This document shows, in pieces, positions 34,850-44,041 of a DNA stretch of 47,390 nt (position 1 is the stretch's first letter; each line of letters opens with the position of its first letter). The position numbers were made by a program, and so were the translations under genes. The stretch comes from Lachnospiraceae bacterium UBA7225 (GTDB taxonomy: Bacteria > Bacillota > Clostridia > Lachnospirales > Lachnospiraceae). The stretch is taken from assembly GCA_002473385.1 (NCBI GenBank), contig DKTR01000092.1, positions 1-47,390 of the forward strand, read 5' to 3'. Below the pieces are notes generated by a model. That model made no database searches, was not told the DNA's origin, and worked only from the letters and a program-made list of their open reading frames with translations.

Positions 34850-36214
34850 TCATTCATCCATCCTTTTAAGCTCCGGCAGCACAATAAACAGCATGGTAAT
34901 AAAGCAGGCCAGCCCTCCAACGATGTTGGACACAGGCTCAGCCATAAATACCCCTTCGGCCCCGAATCCACACACATAGGGGAACAGATACGTCAGCGGG
35001 ATGACCATAACTACTTTTCTGAACAGGCTGAAAAACACTGCCTGTTTCTTTTTATTCAGCGCCTTAAACACGGTCTGCCCGCTGTACTGCAAAGCCTGGA
35101 AGATATACGCAAAGAAATACAGGTGCAGTGCAGGAATGGCATCCGAGAGCAGTGTCTTATCTGAACTGAATATGGAAATAAACATTTCCGGTCTCCAGAG
35201 GATCATGATCCATACAATAAAGGTATAAGGAACCGAGACAGCCATCATGATAGCAATGGCTTTGCGCACATTCCCGGCACGCCTGGCCCCGTAATTATAG
35301 CTGATAATAGGGGAGGTTCCTTCCACCACCGCCATGACCGGGGTGTCCAGAATCTGCCGCACAGAGGAGACGATTGTCATAATAGACACATAGATTTCCC
35401 CGCCGAAGGTCATCAGCACACTGTTGCAGGCAATCTGTACCAGAGAGTTCGTGCATTGCATGATAAAGGGAGCTGTCCCCAGACCCACAATGTCTCCGGT
35501 GAAAGGAAAATAATCCCGGAGCCGGGACATTTTCCGGAAATGAATCCTTTGTTCAAGCTTTCCGCCAAAGAGACATCGGGTCACCACGATTACAGAGCAG
35601 CCCTGGGATATCACTGTAGCCACTGCCGCTCCGCTGACTCCCATTTTCAGCACAAAGATAAAAAACGGATCCAGTATCAGATTGAGCACCGCCCCAACGA
35701 CCACCGACAGCATGCCGATTCCCGGAAATCCCTGGGCATTAATAAAAGGATTCATGCCTGTCGTAACCATGGAGAACAGCGTACCCGTCAGATAGATACG
35801 CAGATAAACTACCGAATAACCGATAGCATTATCCGAAGCCCCGAACAGGCGAAGAAGCGGCTTTGCAAACACCTCTCCCACCGCCATGATAACGATCGCC
35901 GTCACCACAAGCAGCCGGAAAGACGTATTCATGATGGTTTCCGCCTTTTCCTTATTTCCTCTTCCCAGCTCCATGGAAAAGAGCGGGGAGCCTCCCATGC
36001 CAAACATATTCGTAAAACCGGTGATTAATATAATAACAGGAAAGCACAGACCTACCGCACCGAGGGCGCTTGTCCCTTCTCCGGGAATCCTTCCGATATA
36101 TATTCTGTCCACAATGCTGTAAAGCAGGCTTAAGACCTGCGCAATCAGCATGGGAAACGCTGTCCGTGCAATATTGTGTGCTATCCTTCCGTTTTCAAAA
36201 TCCACCTGCTTCAT
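34850..36214 (-). CDS. MATE family multidrug/sodium antiporter
   Basis: A 454-residue inner-membrane protein with twelve predicted helices in two repeats. The first repeat opens with FPMLIAQVLSLLYSIVDRIYIG and contains NMFGMGGSPLFSMELGRGN; the second has EGTSPIISYNYGARRAGNVRKA. Such proteins expel drugs or metabolites in exchange for sodium or protons. Start: ATG at 36214 after AAGGAAGG (spacing about 8); the TTG at 36223 lies next to the site. It follows GH31 at the end of the acid-sugar cluster, separated by palindromic repeat copy C, so co-transcription is possible but not assured. Confidence 0.93.
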   Translation of the reverse strand: MKQVDFENGRIAHNIARTAFPMLIAQVLSLLYSIVDRIYIGRIPGEGTSALGAVGLCFPVIILITGFTNMFGMGGSPLFSMELGRGNKEKAETIMNTSFRLLVVTAIVIMAVGEVFAKPLLRLFGASDNAIGYSVVYLRIYLTGTLFSMVTTGMNPFINAQGFPGIGMLSVVVGAVLNLILDPFFIFVLKMGVSGAAVATVISQGCSVIVVTRCLFGGKLEQRIHFRKMSRLRDYFPFTGDIVGLGTAPFIMQCTNSLVQIACNSVLMTFGGEIYVSIMTIVSSVRQILDTPVMAVVEGTSPIISYNYGARRAGNVRKAIAIMMAVSVPYTFIVWIMILWRPEMFISIFSSDKTLLSDAIPALHLYFFAYIFQALQYSGQTVFKALNKKKQAVFFSLFRKVVMVIPLTYLFPYVCGFGAEGVFMAEPVSNIVGGLACFITMLFIVLPELKRMDE

Positions 36215-36242
36215 ATGCTGCAAGCCTTCCTTTCGCTATTCC

Positions 36243-36316
36243 ATGAGTTGCCCGGCAAATGAGCCCGACGCCGATTTTTTCGTGCTTCGCACTCTCTAAT
36301 TTGTCCCCTGGCTCAT
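36243..36316 (-). repeat. Palindromic intergenic repeat, copy C
   Basis: Read on the - strand it opens with ATGAGCCAGGGGACAAAT (36316-36299), contains a small hairpin GTGC-GAA-GCAC and a T6-type run in the centre, and ends with CTCATTTGCC and GGCAACTCAT (36263-36243). The ends match copy A; the centre does not. The GH31 stop codon lies within its first bases. Confidence 0.65.
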
Positions 36317-38334
36317 TCTATAATGGGCAGGCGGGCATCATCCCTTAAATAGAGCGGTATCCGTCCAATGGGAGCCTCCGCCTTTATCTGCACACCTCCG
36401 GCGAAGCACTTGCCGTTCCAGGCATCCGACCAGGAAGAGCCTTCCGGCAAATATACCTGTCTCGCCCGGGCTCCTTCCTCGATGACGGGCGCCACCAGAA
36501 TATCCGGACCAAACATATACTCATCACCAATATTATACACTTTTTTGTCCAAATAGAAATCATAAAATAGCGGTCTCATAACAGGAGTTCCATCGGCATG
36601 TGCCTTCTCCATCTGCTTCATGATATAAGGCTTCAGCCGTTCCCGGAGCATAATGTAGCTTTTCATAATCCCGTATGCCTCTTCCCCGAAGCTCCACAGT
36701 TCATTCTCTCCGCAGGTAGGCAAAAATGCATCATAATCCGTCTGTTTATTCACCGTGTCATAGGGCAGACGCTTTCCGTGAAGCCGGAAAATAGGACAAA
36801 ATGTCCCGTACTCGAACCAGCGCAGAAGGAGCTCTACAAAGTGCGGATCCTTCGGATCTCCTCCAAAGAAGCCTCCGATATCCGTAGTCCACCATGGAAT
36901 CCCGCTTATAGCTGTATGCAATCCTGCTTTGATCTGGCAGCGCAGGGAATCAAAATCCGATGGTATATCCCCGGACCAGAGTACAACACCCAGGCGCTGT
37001 GAGCCAAGCCATGCACAGCGCACCAGGTTCACGATCTCATTTTGCCCCTGCTTCTTCATCCCGTCGTAAAAGGCCTTTGCGTAATAGTAGGGATAGATGT
37101 TGCTGACCTCCAGACCGTTTCCCTCATAATAACGTACATTGTCAAAATTGTAGGGACGCATCTCAGGCTCCGCCTCATCCAGCCAGAACATTCTGATGCC
37201 CTTATCATAATAATTCTTTTTTGCACAGTTCCAGACAAAATCTCTGGCACCCGGATGAGTCGCGTCAAATATGCTCTCCGGTCCCATAATCATGAAGAAA
37301 GCAGAAACTCCCCGCTCTGCTTTAATGAGGTAGTTCTTCTTTTTCATGGTATTAAAGTTCTCACTTCTCGGATCCACAGTAGGCCAGACAGACACCATGG
37401 CGTGGACTCCCATTTCCTCCAGCTCGGCACACATCTTTTCCACATCCGGCCAGTATTTTTCATCAAATTTCCACTCTCCCTGCCTGGGCCAGTGGAAATA
37501 GTCGATAACCAGCACGCTCAGAGGGATTCCTCTGCGCTTGTACTCCCGGGCAACCTTAAGGGCATCCTCCTGGGTCTCGTAGCGCAGACGGCTCTGCCAG
37601 AAGCCTGCTGCCCACTCCGGGAGCATATCCGTCCGTCCGGTTATCTCTGTATAGCTTCTGTTGATTTCCTCCGGGCAATCTCCGGCGATAACAATATAGT
37701 CAATCTGCTTACATGCCTCACTGTGCCACACTGTATGATTGGCCGCCAGCTCCGCCCGTCCGATAGAAGGATTGTTCCAGATAAACCCATAGCCCTTACT
37801 GGACATATAATACGGAATCGTACACTTGGTATTCTTCTGGAACAGCTCGATCGTCGTTCCCTTTAAATCCATGCAGTCGTGAGCTTCCTGTCCCATGCCG
37901 TAAAAATGTTCTTCCGGGTCTGCCATAAAGAAAAGGTCGGTTTTAAAAGCGTCCGAAGAAATATGGTCGTAGACCCTGGCCCCTCTTATAGGCGCGGTGC
38001 CATACCTTTTATCCAGCCATTCCTCCTGAAGCAGAATTTCACCTCTGCTGTTTTTATAGATAACAGTCCCATCTCCCAAAAGCTCCGCCCTTAGCTTTCC
38101 ATTAATAAGTACTGCACGGTCTTCCTCTACCGCGACCTTCGCATCATCCCCTGTTCCGGGATCCAGCAGAGTCCAGTTAAGCTCCGTATCAATATGAAGC
38201 GATGCACTGCTTCGGAAACGGATCCCGTTCTTTCCGTAGGGTTCCATATATACAAGCTCGCCTTCCGTTTCCCAGATGACTCTGTTTCCATCTAATATCC
38301 CTTCAAAGGAAGGAATCTTTCCATATCGTTTCAT
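36313..38334 (-). CDS. GH31 alpha-glycosidase (YicI-like alpha-xylosidase/alpha-glucosidase)
   Basis: A 673-residue family 31 enzyme. The nucleophile is Asp386 in RMFWLDEAEPE, and the acid/base is probably the first Asp of WSGDIPSDF. The N-terminal beta domain (1-235) and PLSVLVIDYFHWPRQGEWKF, typical of alpha-xylosidases and related enzymes, are present. No signal peptide: it works on imported oligosaccharides such as isoprimeverose-type xyloglucan pieces or alpha-glucosides. Start: ATG at 38334 after AAAGGAG. It lies 18 bp after GH127. Its stop falls within palindromic repeat copy C. Confidence 0.9.
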   Translation of the reverse strand: MKRYGKIPSFEGILDGNRVIWETEGELVYMEPYGKNGIRFRSSASLHIDTELNWTLLDPGTGDDAKVAVEEDRAVLINGKLRAELLGDGTVIYKNSRGEILLQEEWLDKRYGTAPIRGARVYDHISSDAFKTDLFFMADPEEHFYGMGQEAHDCMDLKGTTIELFQKNTKCTIPYYMSSKGYGFIWNNPSIGRAELAANHTVWHSEACKQIDYIVIAGDCPEEINRSYTEITGRTDMLPEWAAGFWQSRLRYETQEDALKVAREYKRRGIPLSVLVIDYFHWPRQGEWKFDEKYWPDVEKMCAELEEMGVHAMVSVWPTVDPRSENFNTMKKKNYLIKAERGVSAFFMIMGPESIFDATHPGARDFVWNCAKKNYYDKGIRMFWLDEAEPEMRPYNFDNVRYYEGNGLEVSNIYPYYYAKAFYDGMKKQGQNEIVNLVRCAWLGSQRLGVVLWSGDIPSDFDSLRCQIKAGLHTAISGIPWWTTDIGGFFGGDPKDPHFVELLLRWFEYGTFCPIFRLHGKRLPYDTVNKQTDYDAFLPTCGENELWSFGEEAYGIMKSYIMLRERLKPYIMKQMEKAHADGTPVMRPLFYDFYLDKKVYNIGDEYMFGPDILVAPVIEEGARARQVYLPEGSSWSDAWNGKCFAGGVQIKAEAPIGRIPLYLRDDARLPIIE

Positions 38335-38352
38335 CGCAGCTCCTTTCCATAA

Positions 38353-40230
38353 TCAGTACCAGGGGAACTGTGAAATTCTCAGATTCGTACAGCCAAAAGG
38401 TATCAGGCTGACATCCCCGGTATCTCCCACAATCTCCTGCTTATCCGGTATCTCAGTAGTATTGCCGTTCTCAAGCTTCCAGGAGGGTACCTTTTTCCCT
38501 TTCATGTGAATTCTGACCGGCGGTCTCTTTTTATTAAACGGCACTGCTTCCAGCTCCGACTCCTCCACTTTTATCTCATTCTGAAGAGAAAGAGCATAGT
38601 TCCAATCACTTTCTGCATATACACAATAGTCCTTCACGCCAGCCACCTCTTTTATGACTTCAAAGCGCTCCTTAATATCCAGACCATAGACCAGCGGTCC
38701 CCGTTCCACCGCCACACTGTCCTTATACCAATGGGAGAATACGACCTCCATGGGGAAGCGGATCCAAATCTCATCCCCCTCGCAGAATACCTTTGTGATA
38801 ACAATCATACCATTTTCATCCTGTGCAATTTCCGCACCCGGGCATTTTACCTCCGGCTGCTTACACCAGACCGGGACTCTCACCTTCATGGTCAGTTTCT
38901 CTGGAGGAACACAGCCGAAACAATAGCGCAGGGTATCTTTGAACGGATATTCCGTTTTCAGAGACACGCACACTCTCCCGCCCCCTATTACTGTCTCCAC
39001 ACGGCTGGGCGCAAAAACCATAGAAACAAGGGTATCCTCTCCCTCCTTATACCACAAAGCATTTATCATTTTCGGCCAGCCTTGATGCATATTAGCCGTA
39101 CAGCATCCAAAATTCGGTTCTAATCCGAATATGGAAGCATCATTCCGGTTGTTATACCAGGGTCGTTTCCGGATATCTGCCTGCACCTGATTGGCCTGCT
39201 GGAGATACTGATGCGCCATATAATCCTCCGTGATTGTAGCCGGAAGGGCATTGTATGCAAGTTTCTCCAGCTTATCCGCCAGAGCGGTATCCCCGAAAAT
39301 CTCCAGCATAACGGAAAGGCTGAACATGTACTCCACCACAGAGCAGAGCTCTGCACCCTGTCTCGGATCAGGACCGGACAAATGCTCATCTCCATTGATG
39401 CATCCGGATGCAGTCCCATGATAATGCTCAAGTTGTTCAATCCCTCTCCTGGTAATATCCGCTCCATCAATATCTCCGAAGAAATACTGGTGCAGAGCCG
39501 GATGCTTCAGTCCCATAGTCACATTTACAATATGAGTAGCATGGAAAGGCACGATCTTGTCCAGCTCATTGTGATTGATATTTTCAATATTCTCCCATGT
39601 CATATAATAGGATGTCGGTCTTGGAAAAGGCAGAATATCCATAAACGAAATCCAGTCCAGAGAATGACCGTCTATCTCCCTTGCCATCTGTAGTATGGAC
39701 TCATCTCCTGTCTTTTCATAGACCCATTTCATGCAGTACAACAGGTCCGGAACTCTTGCCCGGGACCAGTTCACAAGAGGACGGTTTTTAACCTCCCGCA
39801 GCACATAAGCAAAATAATTCTTCTCAAAAGGAAGAACGCGCTCGTCCCCGGTAATCTCGTAATATTGGATAAGCACCTTCAGCATGGCGTAGCGTGACCA
39901 GTAATCACTCCTGGTTGTGACCGGACCGAAATTTCCGTCCTCTGTCTGGCTGTTCAGAGTCCATTCTACAAAACGCATGCAGATGTCCCAGCGTTTCTCA
40001 TCCTTCAGATAATAAGACAGGGGAATCAGACCGTCCAGATAATAAGGCGCCCGTTCCCAGCTCTCGCCGGTTCCTCCAAGCCATCCGGAATAGCTTCCCA
40101 CACTGTCCCACATCTCGTAGAGTATTCCGCTCAGTCCGTTCATCTGTATCTCCAGCTGACGTTTCATCCAGCCCTCCGGCCGGACCTCTGTCAGATTTAA
40201 TCTTGATAATTTCCTGCTGTCTATCCTCAT
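38353..40230 (-). CDS. GH127-type beta-L-arabinofuranosidase
   Basis: A 625-residue member of the GH127/DUF1680 clan. Relative to the characterised HypBA1 enzyme, the zinc/nucleophile group is present: E-x-C at Glu294-Leu-Cys296 (GAELCSVVEYM) and Cys376-Cys377 in NFGCCTANMHQGWPK; Glu282 in GDEHL may be the acid/base. The fold is an (alpha/alpha)6 barrel followed by two beta domains (from about 410). It is cytoplasmic and probably releases beta-L-arabinofuranose or a related sugar. Clan members differ in substrate, so the exact sugar is uncertain. Start: ATG at 40230, close behind GGAGG. It lies 52 bp after GH13 and 18 bp before GH31. Confidence 0.88.
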   Translation of the reverse strand: MRIDSRKLSRLNLTEVRPEGWMKRQLEIQMNGLSGILYEMWDSVGSYSGWLGGTGESWERAPYYLDGLIPLSYYLKDEKRWDICMRFVEWTLNSQTEDGNFGPVTTRSDYWSRYAMLKVLIQYYEITGDERVLPFEKNYFAYVLREVKNRPLVNWSRARVPDLLYCMKWVYEKTGDESILQMAREIDGHSLDWISFMDILPFPRPTSYYMTWENIENINHNELDKIVPFHATHIVNVTMGLKHPALHQYFFGDIDGADITRRGIEQLEHYHGTASGCINGDEHLSGPDPRQGAELCSVVEYMFSLSVMLEIFGDTALADKLEKLAYNALPATITEDYMAHQYLQQANQVQADIRKRPWYNNRNDASIFGLEPNFGCCTANMHQGWPKMINALWYKEGEDTLVSMVFAPSRVETVIGGGRVCVSLKTEYPFKDTLRYCFGCVPPEKLTMKVRVPVWCKQPEVKCPGAEIAQDENGMIVITKVFCEGDEIWIRFPMEVVFSHWYKDSVAVERGPLVYGLDIKERFEVIKEVAGVKDYCVYAESDWNYALSLQNEIKVEESELEAVPFNKKRPPVRIHMKGKKVPSWKLENGNTTEIPDKQEIVGDTGDVSLIPFGCTNLRISQFPWY

Positions 40231-40282
40231 ATTTCCTCCATAATGAAAGATATCTGCTATGAACAGGCATCCGTCTCATTTC

Positions 40283-41863
40283 CTATGATAACTGAAAGAA
40301 GGTGGCTGATGCCCCCGGCGTTGTTAAAATTCTGCCCTCAAGAACTGCCTCCCTGTGATTAGAATAAATAAGCTTTGCAGCATCAAACTCCTCTGCAAGT
40401 TCACAGGTCACTGCCTCATCCCTTGGATTTATTACAACCAGAATCTTTTCTTCTTCACATTCACGCACATACACAAAGGGATAGCTGTTTCTCCTGGCAT
40501 ATACAAACTGTATCGGAGCTGCAGACTGCAAAGCCGGATGTTCCCGGCGGATCGCAATGAGACGCTGTACCTCCTTCCACAGAGAGCCTTCCGTATTCAT
40601 CTGTGTCTCCACATCCGGACGATCCTTATCCGGATCCATAGGTGCATAGAGCTTATCCGGTCCCGCCGATGAAAATCCTCCATTCAGCCCTCTGCTCCAC
40701 TGCATGGGAGTACGGCTCTGCGTGCGCTCTTCACTGCCCTCTACCGAATCCAGACCGGCCATATTTCTCATACCAATTTCATCGCCATAATAAATAAAGG
40801 GCGCTCCTGGCATGGATAAAATAAAAGCAAATGCAATTTTAATCTCTTCCATATCCAGTTCTTCTGTAATACGGCTAATATCGTGATTACCCGATGGCAC
40901 ACAGATAAGACCCTTCCCATTCGTTTCCTCATAGTCCTTCTGGAAGTTTTCCACGAACTGGAGTACATCCCCCTCTCCTTTTCTTGAGAAGTAGGGTTTT
41001 TCGGAGCGGAACAGCTCCCAGTAATGCTGTTTTCCTCTCTTTAACAGAAAATCCATATGGAAACCGCCCCGGATAGAATACATAGGATAACCCCACTCGG
41101 ATATCATAGCCGCTTCGGGAAACTCTTCATCAAGAAAATCCCGGAAATTTCTCCAGAGTGCAACATTTCCCTCCTGGGTCGGGTCATTTTTGATAACCTC
41201 CCCGGCCATATCCACGCGGAAACCGTCGCAGCCCATCTGAAGCCAGAATCTCATAATATCCTTCAGAGCCTCTCTTGTAGCCACAGGTCCCGGAGCATCC
41301 ATAGGAGACTGCCAGGTGGGATCGTCAATCCTGTAAAATCCATAGTTCAGCGCCGGCTGCGTAGAATAGAAATTAACTGCACAGCAGCCCGGTCTTTTGC
41401 CAAAGCCGATAATAAATCCCCGGATATTATAATTATTTTCTCCCGGCTGGTCGAACCTCGGTTTTATCTTCCGGTAGGGTGTCCAGATGTACCGCTCCGT
41501 ATATTCATTTTTCATGCTGGAAGCGGACACCTTAAACCAGGGATGTTCGATAGAGGTATGCCCCGGCACCAGGTCCAGAATGATATGCATCCCTCTTTTG
41601 TGAACCTCCTCAAACAGTGTGGCAATATTTTCATTCGTCCCGTAACGGGGCGCCACCTTATAATAATCCCGGATATCATAGCCCGCATCATAAAACGGAG
41701 AATCAAAGCAGGGATTCATCCAGATGGCATTACATCCCAGCTCCTTAATATAATCCAGCTTCTGAATAATTCCGGGAATATCGCCAATCCCATCCCCGTT
41801 GCTGTCGCAGAAGCTCTGGGGATATATTTCATAAAATACAGCATCGTCTAACCATTGCGGCAT
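40283..41863 (-). CDS. GH13 alpha-glucosidase (oligo-1,6-glucosidase-like)
   Basis: A 526-residue cytoplasmic alpha-amylase family enzyme. The calcium loop DSNGDGIGD (20-28), nucleophile Asp208 (GCDGFRVDMAGE), acid/base Glu246 (MISEWGYP) and transition-state-stabilising Asp in SGNHDISRI are all present. The (beta/alpha)8 barrel with a B domain and a short C-terminal beta domain matches alpha-glucosidases that act on isomaltose- or sucrose-type oligosaccharides. Start: ATG at 41863 after GGGAGG. Lies 18 bp behind pdxA2, so glycosidase and acid-sugar genes share a transcript. Confidence 0.92.
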   Translation of the reverse strand: MPQWLDDAVFYEIYPQSFCDSNGDGIGDIPGIIQKLDYIKELGCNAIWMNPCFDSPFYDAGYDIRDYYKVAPRYGTNENIATLFEEVHKRGMHIILDLVPGHTSIEHPWFKVSASSMKNEYTERYIWTPYRKIKPRFDQPGENNYNIRGFIIGFGKRPGCCAVNFYSTQPALNYGFYRIDDPTWQSPMDAPGPVATREALKDIMRFWLQMGCDGFRVDMAGEVIKNDPTQEGNVALWRNFRDFLDEEFPEAAMISEWGYPMYSIRGGFHMDFLLKRGKQHYWELFRSEKPYFSRKGEGDVLQFVENFQKDYEETNGKGLICVPSGNHDISRITEELDMEEIKIAFAFILSMPGAPFIYYGDEIGMRNMAGLDSVEGSEERTQSRTPMQWSRGLNGGFSSAGPDKLYAPMDPDKDRPDVETQMNTEGSLWKEVQRLIAIRREHPALQSAAPIQFVYARRNSYPFVYVRECEEEKILVVINPRDEAVTCELAEEFDAAKLIYSNHREAVLEGRILTTPGASATFFQLS

Positions 41864-41881
41864 CTTTATTCCTCCCGTATA

Positions 41882-42898
41882 TTATTTTATTCCATTGGCA
41901 GACTGACGTGCAATAATTTCAAAAGCAGTGACAAATGCACTCTCGCTCACTTTGTTCGTTCCGGCAATATCATGAGCTGTTCCGTGCGCAGGGGTCCCTA
42001 CCGGCATCGGGAACCCGGCCAGAATCGTCACTGCACGGGAAAACTCCTTCAGCTTTAACGCAATCTGTCCCTGATCATGATACATCGTAACGACCACATC
42101 CGCTTCTCCCTGGAAAGCGTGTACAAATATGGTATCCGGAGAATACATTCCCACAATCTGATAGCCCTCTTCTCTGGCTTTCTCCATGGCCGGTTTTATC
42201 ATAGTCTGTTCCTCGTCTCCGCACAGACCGCCCTCACCACAATGAGGATTCAAAGCCGCCACCATAATTCTCGGGTTTTCAATTCCCGCAGCACGGCAGG
42301 ATTTATCCGCCAGGCGGATGGTAGACATAATCTTTTCAAAGGTCAGATAATCTCCCAGCCGGGTCAGCGGAATATGGCTGGTCACACGGGTAGTCCAGAG
42401 CCCGTCTACCACGTTTAACTCACCAAATTCTCCGTCCAGAGGCAGATTCAGTTTTTCACAGTTCAATCTGAAAAGCTCCAGCTCACTTGCAACATCATTA
42501 CCCGCACGGCGGATGGCTTCTTTATTAAACGGTGCAAAGCAGATTCCATCTATATAGCCTTTCATATAAAAGCCGCAGACCGTCTTAATATCAGCTGCCA
42601 CGGCAGTGCCTGCCGCCAGACTCACCTTTCCATAGGGAGCCTTTGCCGGATCAATATTTCCGGTATCTACCATAACGAGAGCTTTTTTGCTTTCCCTGAT
42701 ATCCTCCGGGCTGACCAGCTCATAAGCAAGCTTTCTTCCCACTACCTGCTCTGCGCGTGCAAGCACTCTTACATCTCCAAGCAGAACCACCTTCGCCTCA
42801 TCAAGAAGTGCGGTTCCCTCTGAAAATGCTTTTACAACAATCTCAGAACCAACGCCGGATGCATCTCCAAGCAATACACATACGACAGGTTTAAACAT
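41882..42898 (-). CDS. pdxA2: PdxA2-type 4-phospho-D-threonate/D-erythronate dehydrogenase
   Basis: A 338-residue NAD-dependent dehydrogenase of the PdxA family. The metal and substrate motifs are VTSHIPLTRL, ALNPHCGEGG, TMYHDQGQ and VGTPAHGTAHDIAGT. True PdxA belongs to vitamin B6 synthesis; the subgroup next to DUF1537 kinases oxidises 4-phospho-D-threonate (or erythronate), with loss of CO2, to dihydroxyacetone phosphate. The kinase and transporter genes upstream strongly support the catabolic role. Start: ATG at 42898, 11 nt after GGAGG; in-frame TTG and GTG codons lie inside the site. A terminator-like hairpin precedes it and GH13 follows 18 bp later. Confidence 0.85.
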   Translation of the reverse strand: MFKPVVCVLLGDASGVGSEIVVKAFSEGTALLDEAKVVLLGDVRVLARAEQVVGRKLAYELVSPEDIRESKKALVMVDTGNIDPAKAPYGKVSLAAGTAVAADIKTVCGFYMKGYIDGICFAPFNKEAIRRAGNDVASELELFRLNCEKLNLPLDGEFGELNVVDGLWTTRVTSHIPLTRLGDYLTFEKIMSTIRLADKSCRAAGIENPRIMVAALNPHCGEGGLCGDEEQTMIKPAMEKAREEGYQIVGMYSPDTIFVHAFQGEADVVVTMYHDQGQIALKLKEFSRAVTILAGFPMPVGTPAHGTAHDIAGTNKVSESAFVTAFEIIARQSANGIK

Positions 42899-42934
42899 AT
42901 TGATTGACACCTCCAAAATATACTCTGTTTTTAG

Positions 42935-42991
42935 AAAAAAGAGCGGCTGCTATTCTGACATAGCACAAAGCTCAGATCGGAACACAGCCAC
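42935..42991 (-). terminator. Possible attenuator between tctC and pdxA2
   Basis: On the - strand GTGGCTG pairs with CAGCCGC (42985-42991 with 42943-42949; one wobble) around a 35-nt loop with an inner CTGA/TCAG stem, followed by TCTTTTTT. It would let the binding protein be made in excess over the enzymes behind it. Confidence 0.5.
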
Positions 42992-43030
42992 CCACGTACT
43001 TACAGCATATGTAATACTATAGAAACTACC

Positions 43031-44008
43031 TTACTCTTTTCCTGCAAGATAATCCGCTTCCGTATCAAACATGATCTGTCTGGTCGTCTCAAGATCATTG
43101 TAATACGGGCTCAGCAGATAGTTATTGAGGTAATCCTGCCATGCCTCGGTCTCGCATACCTGGGCAAATACATCACTCCAGTACTGCTGCGCTTCCTCGC
43201 TCATGGAACCCGGAGCAAGGATACCTCTCCACATGGGGCTCTGCACTACATTGTATCCCAGCTCTACCATAGTCGGAGCGCCGTCCAGAGGAGCCACGAA
43301 GCGTTCGTCAGACAGGGCTACAACCGGAATGATATCTCCGCTTTCCACATAAGAAATAGCCGCTGCCGGAGAACCCATAGCCAGATCGATGTGATTGCCC
43401 ATTAACGCGGTAATGGATTCTGCAGAAGACTCATAGAACATATAATTGAACATATCCGTTTTCCCAATCTCTTCCGCAAACATATCAAATACAACCTTTT
43501 CATTACTCTTGGTTCCGCCTACATTGATCTTAGTTCCTGCTTCTATCGCTGCCATAATGTCTTCAAAGCTGGAATAGTTGCCGTCCGGGCTTGCGAAAAT
43601 TAACTGTTTATCCGCTGCCATGGTGGCGATAGGCGCAAAATCCTCTACTGTAAGTCCGATATCGCTGTCCAGCATGGACTGCATATCGCCGGAGCTAAAG
43701 CACAGAAGGGTATGATCCGGATCCTTTGTATCATGGGTCTCGATTCTGACGATATTTCCGCCGCCGTCTGTATTATTGTTTACCACAAAATTTTTCGGAA
43801 CCAGGTCCTCTTTTGTACAGATGTCCGTAATGGTACGGGTAATCAGGTCAGAGTTTCCGCCTGCCTTGGAGCTTACGTTAAATTGAATGGTTTTATCCGG
43901 AACAAAGGAGGACGTGCTCTCTGCCGCCTCTGCCGCCATTGCCCTTGTCAGCATAGTTCCCATTGCAAAAATTCCTGCCATCACTAAAGCTACCTGTTTC
44001 TTTTTCAT
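43031..44008 (-). CDS. tctC: Tripartite tricarboxylate-type transporter substrate-binding protein TctC
   Basis: A 325-residue extracellular receptor of the TctC/Bug family. A signal peptide ends near AAEAAESTS (residue 30); SKAGGNSDLITRTITD carries the family's carboxylate-binding P-loop-like turn, followed by VNNNTDGGGNIVR. It captures an organic acid, here most likely D-threonate or D-erythronate by context. No lipobox cysteine is present. Start: ATG at 44008, 8 nt after GGAGG. It comes third, after tctB and tctA; a hairpin follows before pdxA2. Confidence 0.9.
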   Translation of the reverse strand: MKKKQVALVMAGIFAMGTMLTRAMAAEAAESTSSFVPDKTIQFNVSSKAGGNSDLITRTITDICTKEDLVPKNFVVNNNTDGGGNIVRIETHDTKDPDHTLLCFSSGDMQSMLDSDIGLTVEDFAPIATMAADKQLIFASPDGNYSSFEDIMAAIEAGTKINVGGTKSNEKVVFDMFAEEIGKTDMFNYMFYESSAESITALMGNHIDLAMGSPAAAISYVESGDIIPVVALSDERFVAPLDGAPTMVELGYNVVQSPMWRGILAPGSMSEEAQQYWSDVFAQVCETEAWQDYLNNYLLSPYYNDLETTRQIMFDTEADYLAGKE

Positions 44009-44041
44009 TTTTCATACCTCCATTATTTTGATTTTTTATTT

